From assembly GCF_009828835.1 (NCBI RefSeq), contig NZ_WTTB01000002.1, forward strand, positions 270,937 to 334,936: a stretch of DNA of 64,000 nucleotides, read 5' to 3'. Both the position numbers and the translations under genes were made by a program. The notes below the pieces were generated by a model. That model saw only the letters and a program-made list of their open reading frames with translations, was not told where the DNA came from and searched no databases. Within the stretch, counting starts at the first letter, position 1. Each line of letters starts with the position of its first letter. Source of the DNA: Erysipelothrix urinaevulpis (lineage in GTDB: Bacteria > Bacillota_I > Bacilli_A > Erysipelotrichales > Erysipelotrichaceae). Below are positions 8,652 to 17,215 of the stretch, in pieces.

Positions 8652-9287
8652 GTATTTTTCTTTCATTTTTTCTTGATCTTTTTCAGAGACAATAACTGGA
8701 TGACCTACTTGTCGTGCATAGTGATAGATTGTAGCTGCATCTTCAACATAAACAGCACGAATGTAAGCTTGTTCTACTGTAGAACCTACAGCGACAACAC
8801 CATGATTTTCCAAAAGACATGCATTTCGCTCTTGCAATGCAGCAACTGCTGATTTTCCTAATGCATCAGTCCCAGGTAACGCAAATTTAGCTCGTGGAAT
8901 ATCGCCTCCTAGAAAAGGCAACATTTCAACTAATATTAACGGTATATCCTGATGAACAACTGCAAAACTTGTCGCTCTTGGGGAATGGGTATGAATGACT
9001 GAATTGACATTCTCTAACCCTTTGTAGATTTCCGCATGCATTTGCCATTCTGATGAAGGTTTGTGAATATCTCGATTATAAAGAATTTCACCATCTAACT
9101 TCATCAACACAATATCTTCTGTTTCCATAATTTCATAATCTAAGTTTGACGCAGTAATAGCCATAACTTCATGATCTCTATCATAAAAACTTACATTACC
9201 ACTTGTTCCAGCAACTAAGTTATTACGATATGATTTTTGAGCAATGTCCTTAACACTTTTTTGTATACTTCTATAAACTTTTTCCAT
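8643..9287 (-). CDS. drdA: Class II aldolase, 5-deoxyribulose-1-P / methylthioribulose-1-P type (FucA family)
   Basis: 214 aa, the usual length for L-fuculose-phosphate aldolase relatives. The zinc site and general base are visible: Glu in PSSEWQMH (about residue 74), the paired His of VIHTHSPRA (about 93 and 95) and the later His in LLENHGVVAVG. SGNVS near residue 29 binds the phosphate. It should split the ketose 1-phosphate from the isomerase into dihydroxyacetone phosphate and a two-carbon aldehyde. MtnB dehydratases share the fold, but no MtnW/MtnX or enolase-phosphatase gene follows here, and the dehydrogenase next door supports the aldolase reading. Confidence 0.87.
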   Translation of the reverse strand: MEKVYRSIQKSVKDIAQKSYRNNLVAGTSGNVSFYDRDHEVMAITASNLDYEIMETEDIVLMKLDGEILYNRDIHKPSSEWQMHAEIYKGLENVNSVIHTHSPRATSFAVVHQDIPLILVEMLPFLGGDIPRAKFALPGTDALGKSAVAALQERNACLLENHGVVAVGSTVEQAYIRAVYVEDAATIYHYARQVGHPVIVSEKDQEKMKEKYKR

Positions 9288-9307
9288 TACAATCTCCTAA
9301 CTAAAAC

Positions 9308-10717
9308 CTAATATCCAATAATGACCGCTACCGCCAATAAGATCCAAGACAACACAAACATAAGTGCTGTTAATTTAAGTGCGAATTTCATCCATTTATC
9401 AATAGGTACTCGTGCTATACCAAGCATTGCCATCGTAGCCCCAACTGTAGGGAAGATATAGTTTGGTATGGTTGCTCCGAATTGGAAAGCAAGCACGGTT
9501 GTTTGTTGTGTAACACCAACGATTGTACCAAGTGGTGAAAGAACAGGCATTAATGATACGGCTAATCCACTACCTGATGGAATGAAGAAATGAACAATCG
9601 CAGTAACGATTGACATCATAATCGCTCCAAAGGTTGGACCAAAATTAGCAAGAGGTGCTGATAAGGCATTGATGATTGTATCCATGATCATTCCTTGTTC
9701 CAACGTAATTTGAATTCCACGTGCAATCCCTAATATTAATGCAACACTAGCTGCAGAACTTACACCCTTAATGAACAAATCAATGATTTCATCGGTTGTA
9801 AATCCATAAACAAATCCAGCGAGTAGACCACCAATTAAGAAGACTGTCGACATTTCATCTAAATACCATCCAAGCTTACTTGAACCATAAATGATTGCGA
9901 CAAAAATACCTAATAAAATTACGAGAACTGAAATATGTTTTCCTTCAATCTTGTATTCATGCAATTCTTTAGAAAGTCCCAGACCCTCTGTCGATACATC
10001 TTTAACCAAACTTTTATCAGGATTCGCTTCAATTCGTTTAGCATAAATTGACACAACTGTTGCTACAAGTGCAGTTGCTAAAAATGCTGTCAAGAATCGG
10101 AAACCCATACCTGAGAAAATAGGCAATCCGGTTATTTCGTGAGCAGTTCCAACAATGGATGCGTTAATAGGGCTAAAGTTCCAACCCGCATAACCACCAC
10201 CCATAATCATCCCTAACCCAACAATTAAATCAAAACCAAGTCCCAGCGCTATACTGACCCCAATTAAAGTAAATGGTATCTGTATTTCTGGACCAACAAT
10301 AATACCAATGGCAGAGAATAGGAATGTAATCACCCAAATGACTGCCGTCTTAGGAATTTTAGAAGTTTCTACTTTATTAAGCAAAACCCCCATCCCATTT
10401 TCTAACGCCCCTGTTTCAGTAATAATACCAAACGCAGCTGTAGAAATCATAATTAAGAAAATAATTGAGCTTGCTCCAACCATTCCCTCAGGAATCGATT
10501 TAAAAACACCCCAAATACCAACACCACTTTGCTCAACTGTGTGATATGATCCCGGTACAACAACAGGTCTTGAAAGCCCCTCAACATCCACTCTTTCAAA
10601 CTGTCCAGCAGGTAGTACCCATGTTAAGACTGCTGCGATAACTATCATTAAAAACAAAATCACATATGTATGCGGGATTTTTTCCCACCATCTTTTTTTA
10701 TTAACTTTGCTATCCAT
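9308..10717 (-). CDS. YfcC-family transporter, first gene of the salvage operon
   Basis: 469 aa with about 12 hydrophobic segments and the N-terminal signature IPHTYVILFLMIVIAAVLTW typical of YfcC / C4-dicarboxylate-like permeases. Family features include GYAGWNFSPINASIVGTAHEI, a hairpin-loop-like segment, and FFIPSGSGLAVSLMPVLSPL near the end. Relatives carry carboxylates or peptide-like solutes, but substrate assignments in this family are poor. As the first gene of the operon (21 bp before the aldolase) it probably imports the pentose-derived substrate or exports an end product. AAGGAGG seven bases before the ATG supports the start. Confidence 0.85.
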   Translation of the reverse strand: MDSKVNKKRWWEKIPHTYVILFLMIVIAAVLTWVLPAGQFERVDVEGLSRPVVVPGSYHTVEQSGVGIWGVFKSIPEGMVGASSIIFLIMISTAAFGIITETGALENGMGVLLNKVETSKIPKTAVIWVITFLFSAIGIIVGPEIQIPFTLIGVSIALGLGFDLIVGLGMIMGGGYAGWNFSPINASIVGTAHEITGLPIFSGMGFRFLTAFLATALVATVVSIYAKRIEANPDKSLVKDVSTEGLGLSKELHEYKIEGKHISVLVILLGIFVAIIYGSSKLGWYLDEMSTVFLIGGLLAGFVYGFTTDEIIDLFIKGVSSAASVALILGIARGIQITLEQGMIMDTIINALSAPLANFGPTFGAIMMSIVTAIVHFFIPSGSGLAVSLMPVLSPLGTIVGVTQQTTVLAFQFGATIPNYIFPTVGATMAMLGIARVPIDKWMKFALKLTALMFVLSWILLAVAVIIGY

Positions 10718-10795
10718 TATATTCCTCCTTATATTTTAATAGCTATACAAAACACAAGCAAATATTCTTAAACTATGATTTCTCCTTTCGACTAT

Positions 10796-10824
10796 AATAT
10801 AGCACAAGTGTAAAGCGCTTACAA
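10796..10824 (-). promoter_or_regulatory. Promoter of the salvage operon
   Basis: On the minus strand TTGTAA, a 17-bp spacer and TATATT lie about 80 bp before the transporter start. The cre-like palindrome overlaps the -35 and spacer. Confidence 0.6.
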
Positions 10825-10825
10825 T
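10808..10825. promoter_or_regulatory. cre-like palindrome (possible CcpA site)
   Basis: TGTAAAGCGCTTACA is a near-perfect palindrome centred on AGCGCT. Against the cre consensus TGNAARCGNWWWCA it scores about 12 of 14 in either direction, because one extra base splits the half-sites. It covers the -35 and spacer of the operon promoter, so carbon catabolite repression is plausible. Confidence 0.45.
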
Positions 10826-10832
10826 GGTTATT

Positions 10833-10886
10833 TGTTGTTTTCTGTTGGTTATTGCAGGATATATGTTGTTTTATGTTGTTTACTGC
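10833..10886. promoter_or_regulatory. Two 23-bp direct repeats upstream of the salvage promoter, candidate DeoR operators
   Basis: Copies at 10833-10855 and 10864-10886 share TGTTGTTTT, one variable base, TGTTG, one variable base, TTA and TGC. They begin exactly 31 bp apart, three helical turns, so a protein would meet both on the same face. Direct repeats rich in AACA are common DeoR-family operators. The rest of the 10.72-11.07 kb spacer holds the promoter, one inverted repeat and a terminator, and no gene. Confidence 0.55.
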
Positions 10887-10968
10887 GGCTATATTGTGTG
10901 GAAATAAGAGTTTTTCATGAAGTTTACTCGAGGTGTTTTAAAAAAAATGGATCGATTGTACAGAAAAA

Positions 10969-11007
10969 CCATAAGAATCTCTCATCTTTAATGTGATATT
11001 CTTATGG
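10969..11007. repeat. Inverted repeat, possible backup terminator
   Basis: Perfect 10-bp arms CCATAAGAAT / ATTCTTATGG are 19 bp apart. On the minus strand five T follow the second arm, so it may back up the terminator at 11.05 kb or serve as an operator. Confidence 0.4.
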
Positions 11008-11041
11008 CAATGAATGACTTGTTTTCAATTATATTTTAGAT

Positions 11042-11066
11042 AAAAAAAAGAAGCCGAAGCTTCTTT
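11042..11066 (-). terminator. Terminator of the GyrI-like gene
   Basis: AAAGAAGC-TTCG-GCTTCTTT, with a stable UUCG tetraloop, is followed by a T-run, 9 bp past the stop codon. Confidence 0.88.
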
Positions 11067-11074
11067 AACATTAT

Positions 11075-11521
11075 TTAATCTTCTGACGGTTTGTAAGGAC
11101 AGTCGTAAACATAAATATCTTCACTGCTTAGAACTCTTCTCAAGTTCCCATCAGCTTCATATCCATTATCATGCAACCATTCCGCAATCCCTGTGTGGAT
11201 ATCCATAAATTCATCCGCTTTAATACGAATCATGAGAGGTTCCTCATCAAATTGTTTGAATTTAATAATATTTGTATCAACACCTGGATTTACAACCGCA
11301 ACAGCAAGCTCTACATCGATCAATTCAATTTTCGATGATTTTTCTTCTGCCATAGTAAAATTGTATTCAGGATTTTGTATTTCAACCCCCATTTGTTGTA
11401 ACTCTTTTGTTAACGTCTTTAAAGCACGCTCATAAAGATCAACTGAATATTCAGGGATTGTCATTTTCATTGTTGCTGCCCAAAACGTGGGCAGTGGGTT
11501 TTCCTCAATTTTATACGCCAT
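11075..11521 (-). CDS. GyrI-like / AraC effector-binding domain protein
   Basis: 148 aa consisting of one GyrI-like small-molecule binding domain (SRPBCC-type beta/alpha repeat). There is no DNA-binding part, signal peptide or membrane segment. The N-terminus (FWAATMKMTIPEYSVDLY) and the motif IKADEFMDIHTGIAEWL fit the family, whose members bind hydrophobic cations or drugs and can act as stand-alone sinks. It is a lone gene 32 bp downstream of rseP, with its own terminator, so it may be the tail of the rpsB-rseP transcript. Function beyond ligand binding is unknown. Confidence 0.65.
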   Translation of the reverse strand: MAYKIEENPLPTFWAATMKMTIPEYSVDLYERALKTLTKELQQMGVEIQNPEYNFTMAEEKSSKIELIDVELAVAVVNPGVDTNIIKFKQFDEEPLMIRIKADEFMDIHTGIAEWLHDNGYEADGNLRRVLSSEDIYVYDCPYKPSED

Positions 11522-11553
11522 ATTTTACTCCTTTTAAACTATTATACCATATT

Positions 11554-12615
11554 TTAGAAAAGCTTTCGTATATCATTTAACATGATAAAGATAAACAATG
11601 CAAAAATTAAGACAACACCAATCATCATAATCACTTCCTCAAGTTTTTTATTAATTGGTTTGCCTGTGATCATCTCAATCAATGTAAGTATAGCACGTCC
11701 ACCATCCATCACTGGAATTGGCAATAAATTAACAACCGCTAGGTTAACAGAAAGTAAAGCCACTAAATTTAAAAAGAATAAAAATCCATAAGTTCTAACC
11801 TGCGACGTTACTTCAAATATCCCGATAGGTCCTCCAACATTATTTAAACCAATGCCTCTGAACAATCGTGTAATAATAAAGAAGAATTGTACGATAACTG
11901 TTTTAATCTCAAGCAGTGCCACCGGAATTGCTGAAAAGACTGTTAAATCACGATGTTTACCCGCTGGTGCAGTGATCCCCATAATATAACGCTCATCCTT
12001 CTCATCGCGTTCTGGATGAATCGTGGTTGTGAATGTCTCACCTTGACGATCAACTGTCACATCAAAGCCATATTGACCATATGTCTCTAAGGCAATAAAA
12101 ACTTCATTAAATGTTTTAGGTTTTAAATGAGTTCCATCATGAAAATTAAACTCAACAAATTTATCATTGGCTTGAAGTCCTGCTTCAGCTGCTGGAGAGT
12201 TTTCTTGTACCGTTGCGATTTCCGCTTTTGGCATATCAACGGTCCCATTGTAAGTACTCATCCCCCAGAAAATCAAGAATGCTAAAATAAAGTTCATGGT
12301 GACACCTGCGAGCATCACAATCAGTCTTTTCCATGGTTTTATCCCATTAATTGTCCGTTCTTCAGGAACCTCAATATTATCTTCTACTGGTGCATCTTCA
12401 CCTGCCATCGCAACAAATCCACCTAATGGAAATGCACGGATGCTGTAAGTTGTTTCCCATTCAGGTTTCTTCAGTTTGAACAGAACTGGTCCCATTCCAA
12501 TTGCAAATTCATGACAGTATACGCCAAACTTCTTAGCGGCAAGTAGGTGTCCTAGTTCATGAATCAAAACAATTATTCCCATAACCAACGCAAAAACAAG
12601 TATATTAAAAATCAT
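11554..12615 (-). CDS. rseP: Site-2 intramembrane metalloprotease RseP/RasP
   Basis: 353 aa, four predicted membrane helices. The zinc motif HELGH is in the first helix (His19, Glu20, His23), and the third ligand lies in the C-terminal PVMDGGRAI. One PDZ domain sits between helices (~130-215). It cuts membrane-bound anti-sigma factors and leftover signal peptides. It begins 16 bp after cdsA. In Bacillus subtilis dxr sits between cdsA and rasP; here it does not, suggesting that isoprenoids are made by another route. Confidence 0.95.
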   Translation of the reverse strand: MIFNILVFALVMGIIVLIHELGHLLAAKKFGVYCHEFAIGMGPVLFKLKKPEWETTYSIRAFPLGGFVAMAGEDAPVEDNIEVPEERTINGIKPWKRLIVMLAGVTMNFILAFLIFWGMSTYNGTVDMPKAEIATVQENSPAAEAGLQANDKFVEFNFHDGTHLKPKTFNEVFIALETYGQYGFDVTVDRQGETFTTTIHPERDEKDERYIMGITAPAGKHRDLTVFSAIPVALLEIKTVIVQFFFIITRLFRGIGLNNVGGPIGIFEVTSQVRTYGFLFFLNLVALLSVNLAVVNLLPIPVMDGGRAILTLIEMITGKPINKKLEEVIMMIGVVLIFALFIFIMLNDIRKLF

Positions 12616-12631
12616 AAGTAAACACCCTCTC

Positions 12632-13402
12632 TTACCCTACCAAAACTGATAGTACTATATTAAGTGTTAAAATTGCAAATACGAGTGAATCAATCCGATC
12701 CAAAACTCCACCATGTCCTGGAAAGATATGGCCGAAGTCTTTAATGTCATAGCGTCTTTTTACTAAACTAAAGGATAAATCCCCCAATTGTGAAAGGATC
12801 GGCATTAATAATGAAGCAACAACAAGTGGAATTAAATCAATGTGTGCTTGAACAACGAAGTAAGCAAAGACAAATGATAGGATGACACCCCCAACATAGC
12901 CTGCAATTGCTCCCTCTACTGTTTTATTAGGTGATAATCTTGGAATGAGTTTCGTCTTTCCAAACATTTTTCCACCAAAAAATGCACACGTATCTGCACC
13001 AAAAGCAGCAATCATTGGATAGATTAATACAACCATGTCAATTTCAAGCAAGCGCTTAAACGCAACAGCTGTTGTTACCAACATAACAATCATTAAGAAT
13101 GAAAATGAAAGTTCATCCAGTGTATACCATTTGAACACAACTGCCATGATAAAAAACACTAAAAGTATTGCTGAAACATAAACCACATACAATGATTCTG
13201 GAATAAGCATAGCTCCTAAGACAAACAACACATAGGGTATCAATACAATCGGTGCAACTTTCGTTCTTCGGGTTCGATACACTTCATAAGCACCAACCGC
13301 TAAAAACAAGGAAACTAATGCTTGAACTGCAATCGGTCCCAAAAAAACACTTCCTAGTAATACAGCAATTAGAACAACTGCTGTAATAATTCTTTCCTTC
13401 AT
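12632..13402 (-). CDS. cdsA: Phosphatidate cytidylyltransferase
   Basis: 256 aa, about eight membrane helices. The C-terminal family signature is clear: SPNKTVEGAIAGYVGG followed by KRRYDIKDFGHIFPGHGGVLDRIDSL. It makes CDP-diacylglycerol from phosphatidate and CTP at the inner membrane. The start chosen is the ATG at 13402 (MKERIITAVV), one base after the uppS stop, with GGGGG in the end of uppS as ribosome site. A longer in-frame extension into uppS is improbable. Confidence 0.94.
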   Translation of the reverse strand: MKERIITAVVLIAVLLGSVFLGPIAVQALVSLFLAVGAYEVYRTRRTKVAPIVLIPYVLFVLGAMLIPESLYVVYVSAILLVFFIMAVVFKWYTLDELSFSFLMIVMLVTTAVAFKRLLEIDMVVLIYPMIAAFGADTCAFFGGKMFGKTKLIPRLSPNKTVEGAIAGYVGGVILSFVFAYFVVQAHIDLIPLVVASLLMPILSQLGDLSFSLVKRRYDIKDFGHIFPGHGGVLDRIDSLVFAILTLNIVLSVLVG

Positions 13403-13403
13403 C

Positions 13404-14078
13404 TTATAAACCCCCAAACGTACGTTCTCGAGCTTCAAACTCACTGATACATTTTCTAAATTCATCACGTGTAAAATCTGGCCATGCCAAGTCTAAAAAA
13501 ACCAACTCTGCATAGGCTAACTGCCATAATAAATAATTCGACAAACGCTTATCGCCACCTGTACGAATTAATACATCCACTTCAGGAAAATCAGACGTAT
13601 CCAAATAACTGGAAAAAACCTCTTCAGTTATTTCTACTGGTTGATCACGAACCAATTCTCTTGTTGCACGAACAATTTCATCACGCGAACCGTAGTTCAA
13701 CGCAAAATTCAAGGTCAACTTGGAATTATGTTTCGTTTTCTCTACAGCATTTTCCATGACTTTACGTGTTTTTTCAGGTATTCTTGACAAATCACCAATC
13801 GTAGATATCGCAATACCTTTTTCCATTAATTCATCTAAGAATTTATCAAAAAATACAGCCGGCAATTTCATTAGGTACTCAATCTCTTTTTCTGGTCTTT
13901 TCCAGTTTTCAGTTGAGAAAGCATAAAGGGTAATCACTTCGATCCCCATATCTAAAGCTTCAAGGGCAATATTACGAACGTTTTCACTTCCGTAATAATG
14001 CCCTACAGTTCTTTTTTTATTTCTCTTTTGAGCCCAACGACCATTGCCATCCATAATAATAGCAACGTGTTTAACCAT
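13404..14078 (-). CDS. uppS: Undecaprenyl diphosphate synthase
   Basis: 224 aa, slightly short for the family (~245) at the N-terminus but complete in motifs: VAIIMDGNGRWAQ at the start with the catalytic Asp, AFSTENWKRP, DVLIRTGGDKRLSNYLLWQLAYAEL, and FEARERTFGGL at the end. It builds the C55 lipid carrier for peptidoglycan and teichoic acid. Two base pairs separate it from frr and one from cdsA, so all three are coupled. Confidence 0.95.
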   Translation of the reverse strand: MVKHVAIIMDGNGRWAQKRNKKRTVGHYYGSENVRNIALEALDMGIEVITLYAFSTENWKRPEKEIEYLMKLPAVFFDKFLDELMEKGIAISTIGDLSRIPEKTRKVMENAVEKTKHNSKLTLNFALNYGSRDEIVRATRELVRDQPVEITEEVFSSYLDTSDFPEVDVLIRTGGDKRLSNYLLWQLAYAELVFLDLAWPDFTRDEFRKCISEFEARERTFGGL

Positions 14079-14080
14079 GA

Positions 14081-14614
14081 TTAAACCGTCATTATTTCAT
14101 CAACTTTAGCTTTTGAAATATCATCAATTTTTTTAATGAATTCATTCGTTAAAGTTTGAATATCTTCAAGCATCTTTTTTTCTTGATCTTCAGGTAATCC
14201 TTCTGTCTCTTTAACATCGTCATTCAAATCACGACGAATATTTCTAATTTGAACCTTGGCCTCTTCCGCAAAAACACCCACGTTTTTAGATTCAGCACGA
14301 CGTGTTTCTTCTGTTAATGCAGGAACATTAATACGGACATTGGTTCCATCATTTTGTGCTAATAAATTTAAATGCGATTCATTAATCTCGCGCTCAATTT
14401 CTTTTAAAATTGATGGATCAAATGGTTTAATAGCAATTTGAGTTCCTTCAACGACAGATATTTGTGCAATTTGATCTAAAGGAGTTGGCGTACCATAGTA
14501 CTCAACATTAACACCATAAAGGATTGATGCATTTGCACGTCCAGTTCTGAGTGTCGCTAATCTTCCTTCAAAATCACTAATTACTTCTTCCATTAATAAT
14601 TTACCTTCTTGCAT
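14081..14614 (-). CDS. frr: Ribosome recycling factor
   Basis: 177 aa, eight short of the usual 185 because the N-terminal helix starts later (MQEGKLLMEEVISDFEGRL). LRTGRANASIL and PLDQIAQISV are the family hallmarks, and the C-terminal half contains the long coiled-coil helices (RNIRRDLNDDVKE). AAAGGAGG, located in the last codons of pyrH, supports the start. With EF-G it splits the post-termination ribosome. Confidence 0.95.
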   Translation of the reverse strand: MQEGKLLMEEVISDFEGRLATLRTGRANASILYGVNVEYYGTPTPLDQIAQISVVEGTQIAIKPFDPSILKEIEREINESHLNLLAQNDGTNVRINVPALTEETRRAESKNVGVFAEEAKVQIRNIRRDLNDDVKETEGLPEDQEKKMLEDIQTLTNEFIKKIDDISKAKVDEIMTV

Positions 14615-15328
14615 TTAGTTTCCTCCTTTAGAAATACGGGTTGCCTCAGCTTCCCCTTTTACTGCTTTAATTATATTATTTTTCTCATTCATATTAAAGA
14701 CAATTAAATCAATATCATTATCCATACACATTGAAGTTGCTGTAGAATCCATGACTTCAAGCCCTTTTTGTAATAAATCCATATACGTAAGGCTATCAAA
14801 CTTCGTAGCTGTTTTAACGACATTAGGATCCGCATCGTACACACCATCAACACCGTTTTTAGCCATTAAAATAACATCCGCTTTAATCTCAGATGCACGT
14901 AACGCAGCAGTTGTATCTGTTGAAAAGAATGCAGAACCTGTTCCAGCGCCAAAGACCACTACTCGACCTTTTTCCATGTGTCGAATGGCTCTACGTGGTA
15001 TAAATGGTTCAGCTACTTTTGTCATATCGATTGCTGTTTGGACACGTGTTTCAACACCATTTCTTTCAAGAGCACCTTGAATCGCTAGAGCATTAATCAC
15101 AGTTCCTAGCATACCCATATAATCAACTTGGATACGATCAATCCCTAAATCTTCTGCCATACGACCTCGAACAAAGTTACCACCACCAACAACAATTGCT
15201 ACCTCAACACCTGAATCAACAATTGTCTTAATTTGAGAGGATAAATCATCTAATACCTCACGGACAAATATTTCATCATGGTTAGATAACGCTTCACCAC
15301 TTAGTTTTAATAAAATTCTTTTATACAT
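14615..15328 (-). CDS. pyrH: Uridylate kinase
   Basis: 237 aa. Hexameric bacterial UMP kinase of the amino acid kinase fold: [22 protein letters not shown], the acceptor part RVQTAIDM and the later [25 protein letters not shown]. It converts UMP to UDP. The ATG at 15328 has AAAGGA eight bases upstream; an ATG three codons earlier touches the ribosome site and is not used. The site follows directly on the tsf terminator hairpin, so expression is partly uncoupled from rpsB-tsf. Confidence 0.95.
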   Translation of the reverse strand: MYKRILLKLSGEALSNHDEIFVREVLDDLSSQIKTIVDSGVEVAIVVGGGNFVRGRMAEDLGIDRIQVDYMGMLGTVINALAIQGALERNGVETRVQTAIDMTKVAEPFIPRRAIRHMEKGRVVVFGAGTGSAFFSTDTTAALRASEIKADVILMAKNGVDGVYDADPNVVKTATKFDSLTYMDLLQKGLEVMDSTATSMCMDNDIDLIVFNMNEKNNIIKAVKGEAEATRISKGGN

Positions 15329-15343
15329 GCTGTCCATCCTTTC

Positions 15344-15368
15344 AAAAAGGACACAAAATGTGTCCTTT
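15344..15368 (-). terminator. Terminator/attenuator between tsf and pyrH
   Basis: AAAGGACACA / TGTGTCCTTT forms a ten-pair stem with a minimal loop and five T, 14 bp after tsf. The pyrH ribosome site begins right behind it, so this is a partial terminator lowering pyrH-rseP expression relative to rpsB-tsf. Confidence 0.8.
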
Positions 15369-15381
15369 AGTTAGTTTGTTA

Positions 15382-16266
15382 TTAATTAACTTTTGAAGCT
15401 TTTGCAACTTCTTCAGCGAAGTCTTCTTCACGTTTTTCAATTCCTTCACCAACTGCAAAACGAACAAATGAAACAACATCTGCATTTTGGTCTTTAAGAA
15501 CTTGAGCAACTTTAACGTTTGGATCTTTAAAGAATGGTTGATCAACTAATGAAACATCTTGCAATGTTTTATTAACACGTCCTTCAACAATCCCTTTAAC
15601 AACCTTTTCAGGTTTGTCAGCTAAAGCTGGATCATTCTTGATAATTTCAATTTGAATATTTCTCTCATGTTCCATAACTTCTGCTGGAACTTCTTTACGT
15701 GAAACATAAATTGGTGACATTGATGCAACTTGCATTGCGATATCACGTGCAAATTCTTCTGATCCTTCAACAACTGTAACAGCTGAAATACGACCACCCA
15801 TGTGGATATACTCACCAAATACTTGATCATCAGTTTTTGTTACAATTTCAAATCGACGCAATGAAATTTTTTCGCCAATTTTTGCTGTTGCTTGAGTAAT
15901 TGCATCTGCAACACTTGAACCATTGTAATCAAGTGCTAATGCAGCATCTAAATCTTTTGGTTCTTCATTAAGAATCAATGTTGATAATCCATTAACTAAA
16001 TTAAGGAACTCTTCGTTTTTAGCAACAAAATCAGTTTCTGAGTTTACTTCAATAACAACTGCTTTATTTCCATCAACCACCAAGTTTGACAATCCATCAG
16101 CAGCAATACGTCCTGATTTCTTCTCTGCACTTGAGATTCCTTTTTCACGTAACCAGTCAATAGCTTTTGTGATATCGCCTTCAGTCGCTTCAAGCGCCTT
16201 TTTGCAATCCATCATCCCTGCTCCTGTACGATCACGTAATTCTTTAACAAGTTTTGCTGTAATCAT
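15382..16266 (-). CDS. tsf: Translation elongation factor Ts
   Basis: 294 aa. The N-terminal UBA-like module (LVKELRDRTGAGMMDCKKAL) and the TDFVAKNEEF nucleotide-exchange motif are standard; two EF-Tu-binding subdomains follow. It recycles EF-Tu-GDP. It lies 40 bp behind rpsB in the usual order, with good ribosome site AGAGAGGAAT before the ATG. Confidence 0.96.
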   Translation of the reverse strand: MITAKLVKELRDRTGAGMMDCKKALEATEGDITKAIDWLREKGISSAEKKSGRIAADGLSNLVVDGNKAVVIEVNSETDFVAKNEEFLNLVNGLSTLILNEEPKDLDAALALDYNGSSVADAITQATAKIGEKISLRRFEIVTKTDDQVFGEYIHMGGRISAVTVVEGSEEFARDIAMQVASMSPIYVSRKEVPAEVMEHERNIQIEIIKNDPALADKPEKVVKGIVEGRVNKTLQDVSLVDQPFFKDPNVKVAQVLKDQNADVVSFVRFAVGEGIEKREEDFAEEVAKASKVN

Positions 16267-16306
16267 ATAAAATTCCTCTCTATCTTTATATTTTATTAGA
16301 TCTTAA

Positions 16307-17215
16307 TTATTTTTCTTCTGTTTTTTCTGTTTTAACTTCTGGTCTACGGTTACCTTGTCCTCTATTTTGTCCTTGGTAACGGTTTTGACGACGACGTTCA
16401 TTACGTTGACGACGTTCTTCGAAACGTTGACGACGACGACGTTCGTTTTCTGCATTTTGTTGTTCTACATTAACAATAACATCTTCCATTGTAATGTCAT
16501 TTTCTTGATCACCTTGGTGAGCAACTGTTAAGATACCATTTTTTGGTTCAATCATTGCGTCTGCCATTAAAGCTGACACTAAACGAATTGAGCGAATTGC
16601 ATCATCATTACCAGGAATTGCAAAGTCAACTGCATCTGGATCACAGTTTGTATCAACAATTCCAAAAACTGGAATATTTAATTTACGTGCTTCCGCTACT
16701 GCGTTAGCATCTTCGATTGGATCAACAACAAATACTGCATCAGGAAGTTTTTTCATTTCCTTAATTCCACCTAAGAAATTCTCTAAACGATCTTTTTCTT
16801 TAAGTAGTAATGCAACTTCTTTCTTTGTATAAACGTTTATTGAACCTGAGTTTTCCATTTCCTCAATTTCTAATAAACGACGAATGCTTTTTTGAATTGT
16901 TCTAAAGTTAGTTAAAGTTCCACCTAACCAACGTTGGTTCATAAAGAATGAACCTGAACGTAATGCTTCTTCAAGTACAATTGTTTTCGCTTGTTTCTTT
17001 GTACCTACCATTAATAACTTACCGTTATTTTCAGCGATTTCTAATAACGCTGCATAAGCCTCATCGATTTTACTTTGTGTTTTATTCAAATCGATAATGT
17101 GTACGCGGTTTTTTGCCGTATAAATGAATGGTTTCATTTTCGGATTCCAACGACGTGTTTGGTGTCCATAATGGACTCCACTTTCTAATAATTGCTTCAT
17201 TGTCACAACTGACAT
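16307..17215 (-). CDS. rpsB: 30S ribosomal protein S2 with long Arg-rich tail
   Basis: 302 aa. The core (~1-230) is ordinary S2: [53 protein letters not shown]. After residue ~235 comes an extension of ~65 residues rich in Arg, Gln, Asn and Glu (repeats like [14 protein letters not shown], then [10 protein letters not shown]) absent from the ~250-aa textbook form. It is disordered-looking and may touch rRNA or mRNA. The operon leader upstream is about 115 nt. AGGAG seven bases before the ATG fixes the start. Confidence 0.95.
   Translation of the reverse strand: MSVVTMKQLLESGVHYGHQTRRWNPKMKPFIYTAKNRVHIIDLNKTQSKIDEAYAALLEIAENNGKLLMVGTKKQAKTIVLEEALRSGSFFMNQRWLGGTLTNFRTIQKSIRRLLEIEEMENSGSINVYTKKEVALLLKEKDRLENFLGGIKEMKKLPDAVFVVDPIEDANAVAEARKLNIPVFGIVDTNCDPDAVDFAIPGNDDAIRSIRLVSALMADAMIEPKNGILTVAHQGDQENDITMEDVIVNVEQQNAENERRRRQRFEERRQRNERRRQNRYQGQNRGQGNRRPEVKTEKTEEK

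Noticed and set aside
8643..9287. Methylthioribulose-1-phosphate dehydratase (MtnB) instead of aldolase
   Set aside because: The later enzymes of the MtnB route are absent and an alcohol dehydrogenase suited to the aldolase product follows.
10808..10825. A perfect CcpA cre site
   Set aside because: The palindrome is one base longer than the consensus and scores only about 12 of 14, so it is listed only as cre-like.
10969..11007. Second strong terminator beyond the GyrI-like gene
   Set aside because: The arms are perfect but the loop is long and the T-run short, so it is kept only as an inverted repeat of uncertain role.
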